Positions 1 through 5,296 of a DNA stretch of 9,651 nt are shown piece by piece. Each line of letters begins with the position of its first letter. Positions within the stretch are counted from its first letter, which is position 1. The stretch covers positions 1 through 9,651 of the forward strand of contig LNEX01000265.1 in the NCBI GenBank assembly GCA_001464165.1, written 5' to 3'. This DNA comes from a bacterium Ga0077546 (GTDB lineage: Bacteria > Cyanobacteriota > Vampirovibrionia > Obscuribacterales > Obscuribacteraceae). The notes beneath the pieces are model-generated. The model was given only the letters and a program-made list of their open reading frames with translations, was not told the DNA's origin and searched no databases. Made by a program: the position numbers and the translations under genes.

Positions 1-1
1 A

Positions 2-46
2 GGTTTACCTGTGGTCCGTGAAGTAGTCTCTCTTGAACAGATTTAG
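2..46 (+). pseudogene. Upstream part of the DAHP synthase frame, ending in an in-frame amber codon
   Basis: Frame 2 from the left edge reads GLPVVREVVSLEQI and then TAG (44-46). After the stop the same frame continues PSSPYLDVFQVGARN directly into the ATG at 92. The conserved family segment is GLPVVTEV...(about 20 residues)...YADxLQIGARNMQNxxLLKE, and the window matches it across the stop without any gap. The gene is therefore interrupted by a single codon, not a frameshift. The stop sits at a weakly conserved position of a surface helix, and one base change (for example from CAG or GAG) would restore the frame. The rest of the gene lies outside the window. Either the gene is a recent pseudogene or this is a base-calling or consensus error. 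Confidence 0.75.
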
Positions 47-91
47 CCGTCATCTCCTTATCTTGATGTCTTCCAAGTTGGCGCTCGGAAC

Positions 92-706
92 ATGTACAAC
101 TATGAGCTGCTCAAAGAGCTTGGTCGGCAGCGTAAGCCAGTGCTTCTGAAGCGCGGCATGTCGGCTACCATAGATGAGCTTCTGCAAGCCGCTGAGTATA
201 TTTTGCTGGAAGGAAACCTTCAGGTTATTTTATGCGAACGTGGCATTCGCACCTTTGAGAATCGCACGCGGAATACACTCGATCTCTCTGCTGTGGCTGT
301 AATTAAATCATTGACGAGTTTGCCCGTTTTGGTCGATCCTTCACATGCCGTAGGTAAGCGTGAATTGATTGCTCCTATGTCGCGAGCTGCCATTGCCTGT
401 GGTGCGGATGGTCTGATTATTGAGAGTCACTGCACGCCAGATAAGTCAATTTCAGATGCGGCTCAAGCAATAGAGCCATCTACCCTTGCTGCCATTGTCA
501 AAGACACAAACACGATTTATTCCGCCCTAAATTTTGGCAGTGTTGTGAACACCTCGACTAAAGAAGTAACTGAGGCAATACCTGAAAAACTAGTTCAGGA
601 AATGGCCAAAGAAGTAACTACAGAAGTGGCCCAAGAATTAGTATCTAAGGCAATTCAGGTCACCAAGCCATCAGCTAGAACCCTTGCTGGGGCATCAGGC
701 TCTTAG
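92..706 (+). CDS. aroF: DAHP synthase (3-deoxy-7-phosphoheptulonate synthase, AroA-I beta / KDO8P-synthase-like type), C-terminal part
   Basis: The enzyme condenses phosphoenolpyruvate and erythrose-4-phosphate at the entry to aromatic amino acid synthesis, in the cytoplasm. Numbering from the ATG at 92, the diagnostic motifs are KPVLLKRGM (16-23 region), CERGIRTFE (48-56), RNTLDLSAV (60-68), VDPSH (81-85) and ADGLIIESH. His85, Glu111 and Asp122 match the family's metal ligands; the Cys ligand of the GPC motif would lie upstream of the window. Homology continues upstream of the ATG in the same frame (FQVGARN at 71-91), so 92 is not the ancestral start; it is only the first ATG after an in-frame TAG at 44-46. 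There is no good ribosome binding site before it. Translated from here, the product lacks the N-terminal half of the TIM barrel and should be inactive alone. About 60 residues after the catalytic core (SALNFGSVV onward, rich in V, T, E, K) form an extension not typical of the family. Family call very secure; functionality doubtful. Confidence 0.88.
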   Translation: MYNYELLKELGRQRKPVLLKRGMSATIDELLQAAEYILLEGNLQVILCERGIRTFENRTRNTLDLSAVAVIKSLTSLPVLVDPSHAVGKRELIAPMSRAAIACGADGLIIESHCTPDKSISDAAQAIEPSTLAAIVKDTNTIYSALNFGSVVNTSTKEVTEAIPEKLVQEMAKEVTTEVAQELVSKAIQVTKPSARTLAGASGS

Positions 707-735
707 GATTCTTATATTTGCTTCTTAGGTAGTTA

Positions 736-3393
736 TTAGTTGCCTGACTTTTGTCTTTCTGGTCCGAAGCGCTCTAAAATTTTGACGAAATTGTCTTTAA
801 CGGCAATCTCAGGTGGAATGTTGCCGAAGACTTCATCTACCATTTTCTTGAAGACAGGCCTGGCGCCGTTTTTGTTAGGTAGTTGAACCTTGATTCCGTT
901 TTCGTAGACTGGTCGCAAAATAACCATGCCATCTATTTCTGCAGCATTAGCTACAAAACGATTGAAACCTGCTCCGTCGGCTCCTACTCCGTGTTCATTT
1001 AAGCGCGATACTTCAATAAAATTAGGAGAACGTGTGCCTGGCTGGTTGATGAAGCGACCATTTTTGCCGAAGAGGACTATGGTACCGTCTTCTGGCAGTG
1101 TGCCCTTGCTTTGGCGCTGTAAGATTTCATTGAGAATTGGCTGTTGTGCTGCAATATCATGCAGCTGTTTGTTTCTTAACTCATCTAGCAATCTAGTTTT
1201 AGCTTGTAGGTGTTCTTGAATCTCAGACAGGCGTCTTTCCGGAGAACCATTGTTGATGCCGCGACCTGGTTCGCGCAAGTCGGGCAATTTCTCGCGATAG
1301 CCTTTGTACGAATTAGGCAGGTTATTCATCATACCTTCTAGCTGGGCTACAGCTTCAGTCGCTACTTGCCCACGTTTACCGGCATCGGAGATTTGAGCTA
1401 GTTCTTTAGAGGCAGCCTTGGCGTAATCACCGACTTCTTTGAGAGCGCGAGTGTAAGATGGAGCTCTCGTTGAGCCCAGCTGTTCCTGTGCCTTTATGGC
1501 ATTTTGCTCTGCTCTAGACCTAGTCTCTACAAGGTTTTCGCCTGGTCTAGCACGGTAGGTATTACTATCGATTTCGCTAATTGTCCGTCTGCTGGTTTCA
1601 ATCTCTCGGTAAAGCATATTCGAATGCACAGCGCCTTCGGCTTGAGCCTTCGCAGCGTTTAGCTGCTGACTTACTTCAAGCGGCTTGATTGCTGGCTTCT
1701 CAACTATTTCTGTTGCTCTGAGTGCAGCTTCGGATTGAGGCTTAGCTATTTCAACTTGTGGCTTAGCTATTTCAACTTGTGGCTTAGCTATTTCAACTTG
1801 TGGCTTAGCTGCTTCCACTGGAGGCTTAGCTACTTCAACTTGAGGCCTAGCTACTTCAACAACTTCAATGACCGTGCGAGGTTCAGCTATTGGTTTTGGG
1901 ATTTCCTTGCTTGCAACGGGTTGCTCTAGTGCTTCTTTGATTAGATTGCGAGCGCTAGATGGCTCAGCTGCTGGTTTCTCGTGGGCAATCTTCAGGCTTG
2001 GGTCAGCTTCTAGAGCCGACATTCTGCTCTTGTGCAAGCCAACCAATTCTTGTGCAGTGACTGCGAGCACCTGGCGCTGTTCTCGGATAGCCGCAATCTC
2101 AGCTTCGGTTGCTTTAATTCCTTGCTCTATTGCTGCTTGTTTGCCGGGTTTCGCTTGTTCCGCTGCGGCTAGGGATGCTTGTGCCTCTGCCACTCTTTCT
2201 CTTGCCCGGCCGACAGCTTCAGTGCCGCCCATTGTTTTGGCTTCCTCAAAGGTAGCTTTTGCTTCGCGGAACTGTTGGTTCTTGGCGTCGAAGGCGATCT
2301 TCTCAGCTGTTGGCTTACCTTCTGGGGTGCGCTCTTCTCTTACTAGGCTTCTGGCCTGTTCACGTTCTTGGAAGAGGCGATCGTGCTCTTGTCTTTTCCC
2401 GTTTATAGTGCGACCAATCTCTTCGGCGCTTCTAAGATTTTCTTGAGCTCTTGTGAGTTGAGCTCGTTCTGGCAGCACACCATTGAGAGCTTCTCTTTCT
2501 TGAATTTGTCTGGTCATTTTTCCAGACAGTTGAGTCTCTTTCGAAGCCAGGGCCAAGTTTTCTTGATGGATGGTTGCAAGTTTTTCTTTTGCGACGACTA
2601 AGTGTGTGTCATTTCCCAGTTCTGATTTCTTCAGTTGTGCTTGCAGATCGGCGAATGAACCGGTACTTTTCGGTTTCGTATTAACGATGTCTTTGACTTG
2701 GTCGAAGATGCCCGCGCCGATGTCGCTTGGTTTTGCTTCTTTGCCGGCAAAGTTGCGTGACAAACCAGCGAGCTTTTCTTGACCGAAGAATTCTGAGGTT
2801 TTGGCGAATTGGGCCTTACCGTTGGCTAGAGCGTCAATATGCCAGTTAGGTTTAATGCCCATTCCTGCTTTCATGCCCATGCCGCCAGCGAGGCCAACTA
2901 AGGTAGCATCGAAGAGAATGGCACCGCCATTGGCTGCCACTTGCCTGCGGTTGGCTTCAAGATTGGCTCCTGAATTATAAGCATCAGAAACTGCTGCCAC
3001 AGTAGCCTGGGGGCGGCCCGCGCTAAATTCGCTATAGACCCATGCAGCGCCCATGCCTAGACCAGCAGTGGCTGCCACCGGCATGCCGAATTTGCCCATC
3101 TTGCTGATGGCGCTTAGTCCGTAGCCAACAGCAAAGCTCTCAGCTACGGTGGTCATAGTGGACACTTTGTTGTCCGCTGCGTGGGTCGCTCCGTTCACCA
3201 TTCCGTCCATTAGGCCGCCAGCCAGGACCGTTGTAGCTCTCATCGTGCCGCTTACGGCGTTGTCCCCTTTGAAGTTTAAGACGTCGAGCGACAGCCTTGA
3301 ACGAGACTCTTGGTCTGTAGCATTATTGCTCGCCCCATCGGCCCCAAGGGTGAATTCCGTTCTTTGATTGAGACCATGGCTCAGATCTGGCAT
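736..3393 (-). CDS. Large protein of unknown function: Gly/Ala-rich N-terminal module, long coiled-coil-like middle, heptapeptide repeat
   Basis: I do not recognise a named family for this 885-residue product. There is no classical signal peptide. Residues about 50-180 are rich in Gly, Ala and Met with two hydrophobic stretches (about 103-120 and 157-178) that could contact or cross a membrane. Residues about 245-455 are dense in Glu, Lys, Arg, Gln and Ala with heptad-like spacing, so long helices or coiled coils are likely. Residues about 511-555 are a degenerate tandem repeat of KPQVEIA, a Pro/charged linker. Residues about 590-760 are again helical and charged. Residues about 765-885 (GTIVLFGKNGRF onward) look globular, with mixed strands and helices. 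The ATG at 3393 is chosen because GGAG (complement of 3404-3407) lies 10 bases upstream. The gene converges on the DAHP synthase with 29 bases between and diverges from the transporter. It could be a structural, envelope-associated or polymorphic effector-like protein; sequence alone does not decide. Confidence 0.85.
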   Translation of the reverse strand: MPDLSHGLNQRTEFTLGADGASNNATDQESRSRLSLDVLNFKGDNAVSGTMRATTVLAGGLMDGMVNGATHAADNKVSTMTTVAESFAVGYGLSAISKMGKFGMPVAATAGLGMGAAWVYSEFSAGRPQATVAAVSDAYNSGANLEANRRQVAANGGAILFDATLVGLAGGMGMKAGMGIKPNWHIDALANGKAQFAKTSEFFGQEKLAGLSRNFAGKEAKPSDIGAGIFDQVKDIVNTKPKSTGSFADLQAQLKKSELGNDTHLVVAKEKLATIHQENLALASKETQLSGKMTRQIQEREALNGVLPERAQLTRAQENLRSAEEIGRTINGKRQEHDRLFQEREQARSLVREERTPEGKPTAEKIAFDAKNQQFREAKATFEEAKTMGGTEAVGRARERVAEAQASLAAAEQAKPGKQAAIEQGIKATEAEIAAIREQRQVLAVTAQELVGLHKSRMSALEADPSLKIAHEKPAAEPSSARNLIKEALEQPVASKEIPKPIAEPRTVIEVVEVARPQVEVAKPPVEAAKPQVEIAKPQVEIAKPQVEIAKPQSEAALRATEIVEKPAIKPLEVSQQLNAAKAQAEGAVHSNMLYREIETSRRTISEIDSNTYRARPGENLVETRSRAEQNAIKAQEQLGSTRAPSYTRALKEVGDYAKAASKELAQISDAGKRGQVATEAVAQLEGMMNNLPNSYKGYREKLPDLREPGRGINNGSPERRLSEIQEHLQAKTRLLDELRNKQLHDIAAQQPILNEILQRQSKGTLPEDGTIVLFGKNGRFINQPGTRSPNFIEVSRLNEHGVGADGAGFNRFVANAAEIDGMVILRPVYENGIKVQLPNKNGARPVFKKMVDEVFGNIPPEIAVKDNFVKILERFGPERQKSGN
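1739..1864 (-). repeat. Six tandem 21-bp units encoding a heptapeptide (KPQVEIA) repeat
   Basis: Units start at 1739, 1760, 1781, 1802, 1823 and 1844. The first three are identical base for base; the last three diverge at a few positions (giving VEAAKPP, VEVA and VEVARPQ variants). The period of 21 bases keeps the reading frame, so copy number can change by slippage without breaking the protein. The three identical units lie at the C-terminal side of the repeat, suggesting the most recent duplications are there. Confidence 0.95.
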
Positions 3394-3445
3394 TATGCGG
3401 GTTCTCCAAGAAAATAGGGTGTAAGACTGCAGCTGGGTGTCGCTT

Positions 3446-3465
3446 CTGAATTGAACTGAATTGAA
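3446..3465. repeat. Perfect tandem duplication of a 10-bp unit (CTGAATTGAA x2)
   Basis: CTGAATTGAA occurs twice back to back. Internally it reads as four YTGAA pentamers, so it is a 5-bp-period microsatellite-like tract. It lies 53-72 bases upstream of the start codon of the minus-strand 885-residue gene, where it could affect the leader or promoter spacing. No function is shown. Confidence 0.85.
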
Positions 3466-3532
3466 GTGAGTGCTGGCAGCGCTTCAGGGGTTGATGAGAA
3501 GCATCTTAGGCCGATGCCAAGTGCAAGTCGAT

Positions 3533-3547
3533 TGGGGAAAATCCCCA
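3533..3547. promoter_or_regulatory. Short inverted repeat, possible operator
   Basis: TGGGGA and TCCCCA form a perfect 6-bp inverted repeat around AAA. It lies about 140 bases upstream of the minus-strand gene and has no T-run, so it does not look like an intrinsic terminator. A dimeric repressor site is possible, but there is no regulator gene beside it and a 6-bp palindrome can arise by chance. Confidence 0.25.
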
Positions 3548-3630
3548 TCACCTCGTATTACTCCCATGCTTTTGTGAGAAGCGATTATTAAATAGGCGCC
3601 TGGCTTGGTTTAGAGGATTTGAGTAATTGG

Positions 3631-3672
3631 GATTGGTAAGAGTTTTCAGATTGGCCAGGATCTAGCGATTGG
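3631..3672 (+). repeat. Three GATTGG hexamers at exact 18-bp spacing
   Basis: GATTGG starts at 3631, 3649 and 3667. The bases between differ, apart from a shared AG at unit positions 9-10 in the first two. The constant spacing suggests binding sites on a related helical face for a regulator or a short degenerate repeat array. The third copy directly precedes TATACA at 3673. Confidence 0.5.
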
Positions 3673-3678
3673 TATACA
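3651..3678 (+). promoter_or_regulatory. Weak candidate sigma70-type promoter upstream of the transporter gene
   Basis: TTGGCC (3651-3656), a 16-base spacer and TATACA (3673-3678), preceded by TGG as in an extended -10 element. Matches are 4 of 6 in each hexamer. It would give a leader of roughly 215 bases before the transporter start, and it overlaps the GATTGG repeats. This is only a suggestion from hexamer matching. Confidence 0.2.
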
Positions 3679-3898
3679 TAAAAGGAATAGGCGAATTTGA
3701 AAATTGCCATGCTTGATTAAAGGCTCGATAAGTTGCTAGATTACAGTTGAGATGCTGAACTGCAGAATTTTAGCGGTAGTTCTTGCTGTATATCCCGCAT
3801 GCGCGCAGTTGTATATAGCTATTTGAGTCCATCGTGTACAACCTCTTTGTGTAGGTTGACTCGCAAGCAACAGTTGTTAGAGGTTTATTCAAGTCTCC

Positions 3899-5296
3899 AT
3901 GCTCACTGGAATACTATGCCTGGCAGTTTTTCTTGTCATGGCTATGTTTATGTATGCCAGACGCATTTCTGCCCTTCTGGCCCTGCCTTTAATGGCTTTT
4001 GCCATCGCCTTGATTGGGGGAGTTGAGCCTAAGGCAATCGTAAAAGATGTCCTAAGCGCAGGTTCTCTCAAGCTTCATAGCGCCTATACCACCACTATGT
4101 TTGGTGCCATGCTAGCCGAGCTGATGAACAAGCACGGCATGGCCCGCGCGTTGGTGCGTTGGGTGGCAGAGTTTGCTGGAGACAACCCATATTTGCTTGG
4201 TATTTTGCTCACGGCAGTAACAGCACTTTTGTTTTCTACCTTGGGCGGCCTTGGTGCCGTGATAATGGTTGGTACGATTATTTTGCCGGTGATGCTATCG
4301 CTCGGGATTCCAGCTTTGGCTGCAGCTGGGCTATTTTTGTTTGGCATTTCTCTGGGAGGAATGTTCAATCTTACTAACTGGCAGCTTTATACCGATGTTT
4401 TAAAAGTCGAACAGCCAACAATTGTTGCTTTTGTAGTGCCATTTGCCCTTATTCTTTCATTTGTGATCATGCTATTTTTGGCAATAGAATTGAAAGACAA
4501 ACGCAATCTCAAATTTCTAGCTCTGGGTTCGGCTCTGCTTGCGGGCATCTACCCTCTGATTGACCAATTTGCACCCGCGGGAGTGGCGTCAAAAGAACCG
4601 TTGTCGGTATCGTATTTAGTGGCGGGTGTGGGCTTGACTTTGCTTTCTCTCTTTGCTGTAATGCGGCATTTTAAAAAGAGCACGGATTTGCCCGGAATTG
4701 CTTTGTTTACACCGATTATTCCGTTGCTCTTTGTACTAGTTTTTCGTTGGGAAATTATCCCATCTTTCATGCTTGGTCTTGTCTACGGTGTGCTCACGAC
4801 TTGGAGCGCACAGTCAATAAACTTGCTCACTCGCTCAATTCTTGATGGAGTTAGCAATGTCATTCCAGCTGTACTATTGATGATGGGCATCGGTATGTTG
4901 ATCGTAGCCGTTATGGATCCTAGAGTAAGTGATTCAATCGCGCCAATTATTAAGACTGTGGTGCCAACGAGCGCTGTCTCTTACGTTCTAGTTTTTGCCC
5001 TGATTTCACCACTGGCGCTTTATCGTGGACCGCTCAGTCTGTGGGGAATGGGCAGTGGCCTGGTGTCACTGATGGGCAAGGTTACTAGTCTTACTTCTCA
5101 AGCAATCATGGGAATGCTGATGTCTGTTGGGCAGATTCAAGGAGTTTGTGATCCGACAAACACTCAGAATATTTGGATTGCTACCTATCTTGGTGTTGAT
5201 ACCCAGGCAATCTTACGCAAGACTATTGGCTATGCCTGGCTTGCCGTTATTCTTGGTCTTAGTCTTTCTGTGGCGAAAGGTTTTGTGCCGTGGTAG
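3899..5296 (+). CDS. Multi-spanning membrane transporter of the citrate/gluconate (ion transporter superfamily) type, partner of a HyuA-like enzyme
   Basis: A very hydrophobic 465-residue inner membrane protein with about 12 membrane segments, at roughly residues 3-20, 24-41, 98-116, 117-137, 138-157, 175-196, 207-222, 236-255, 267-283, 287-303, 318-340, 355-375 and 390-410, with the last at 442-460; some of these may be re-entrant loops. Short conserved-looking polar motifs in the second half, such as LALYRGPLSLWGMG (372-385) and CDPTNTQNIW (417-426), resemble substrate-binding segments of carboxylate:H+ or Na+ symporters. The ATG at 3899 is the first start after an in-frame TAG at 3878; its AGAGG-like ribosome site is rather distant, so a start at one of Met14, 16 or 18 is conceivable. 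The stop overlaps the next gene's GTG by 7 bases, so uptake of the substrate of that enzyme is the natural role. The substrate is not predictable; family call moderate. Confidence 0.8.
   Translation: MLTGILCLAVFLVMAMFMYARRISALLALPLMAFAIALIGGVEPKAIVKDVLSAGSLKLHSAYTTTMFGAMLAELMNKHGMARALVRWVAEFAGDNPYLLGILLTAVTALLFSTLGGLGAVIMVGTIILPVMLSLGIPALAAAGLFLFGISLGGMFNLTNWQLYTDVLKVEQPTIVAFVVPFALILSFVIMLFLAIELKDKRNLKFLALGSALLAGIYPLIDQFAPAGVASKEPLSVSYLVAGVGLTLLSLFAVMRHFKKSTDLPGIALFTPIIPLLFVLVFRWEIIPSFMLGLVYGVLTTWSAQSINLLTRSILDGVSNVIPAVLLMMGIGMLIVAVMDPRVSDSIAPIIKTVVPTSAVSYVLVFALISPLALYRGPLSLWGMGSGLVSLMGKVTSLTSQAIMGMLMSVGQIQGVCDPTNTQNIWIATYLGVDTQAILRKTIGYAWLAVILGLSLSVAKGFVPW
5275..5280 (+). promoter_or_regulatory. 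Ribosome binding site supporting a GTG start inside the end of the transporter gene
   Basis: GAAAGG lies 9 bases before the GTG at 5290, inside the last codons of the upstream gene. It supports the GTG as the start of the HyuA-like gene and points to translational coupling, since the overlap reads GTGGTAG. Confidence 0.6.

Larger units (their letters stand above)
3394..3898. other. Divergent intergenic region (505 bases) with short repeats, no gene seen
   Basis: This region must hold the promoters for the minus-strand 885-residue gene and the plus-strand transporter gene. I see no convincing coding sequence, tRNA or riboswitch. Recognisable items are: a perfect 10-bp tandem duplication CTGAATTGAA at 3446-3465 in the leader of the minus-strand gene; an inverted repeat TGGGGA-AAA-TCCCCA at 3533-3547; three GATTGG hexamers at 3631, 3649 and 3667, exactly 18 bases apart; and an 8-bp palindrome CGCATGCG at 3796-3803. 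For the minus strand the best promoter I can propose is weak (hexamers complementary to 3526-3531 and 3503-3508, 17-base spacer, 4 of 6 matches each). Confidence 0.7.

Noticed and set aside
44..46. TAG read as an amino acid (pyrrolysine or recoded amber)
   Set aside because: TAG terminates four genes in the window, including the same DAHP synthase gene, and no downstream recoding structure or Pyl gene is visible.
695..755. Possible terminator between the convergent genes (TCAGGC at 695-700 pairing with GCCTGA at 742-747, followed by a T-rich stretch)
   Set aside because: The stem is only 6 bp with a 41-base loop and extends into both coding ends; it is too weak to call an intrinsic terminator.
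1735..2446. Plus-strand open frames opposite the large minus-strand gene, including one with repeated LSYFNLW
   Set aside because: They are the complement of the 21-bp repeat and charged helical region; composition is explained by the minus-strand gene with its ribosome site.
3456..3466. Shared TGAATTGAAG in the leader at 3457 and before the response regulator gene at 7919
   Set aside because: A 10-base match between two sites is expected by chance in a window this long and the surrounding bases do not agree.
3796..3803. Palindrome CGCATGCG between two GTATAT copies in the intergenic region
   Set aside because: The flanking copies are not symmetric about the palindrome and an 8-bp palindrome is expected by chance in a window of this size.
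3856..3890. TTGACT (3856-3861) as the -35 of a promoter close to the transporter start
   Set aside because: The -35 match is good, but 16-18 bases downstream there is no -10-like hexamer (AGAGGT lies there).
3799..4026. 75-residue open frame on the plus strand across the transporter start
   Set aside because: No family resemblance, and it overlaps the clear transporter frame for most of its length; it is a shadow frame.
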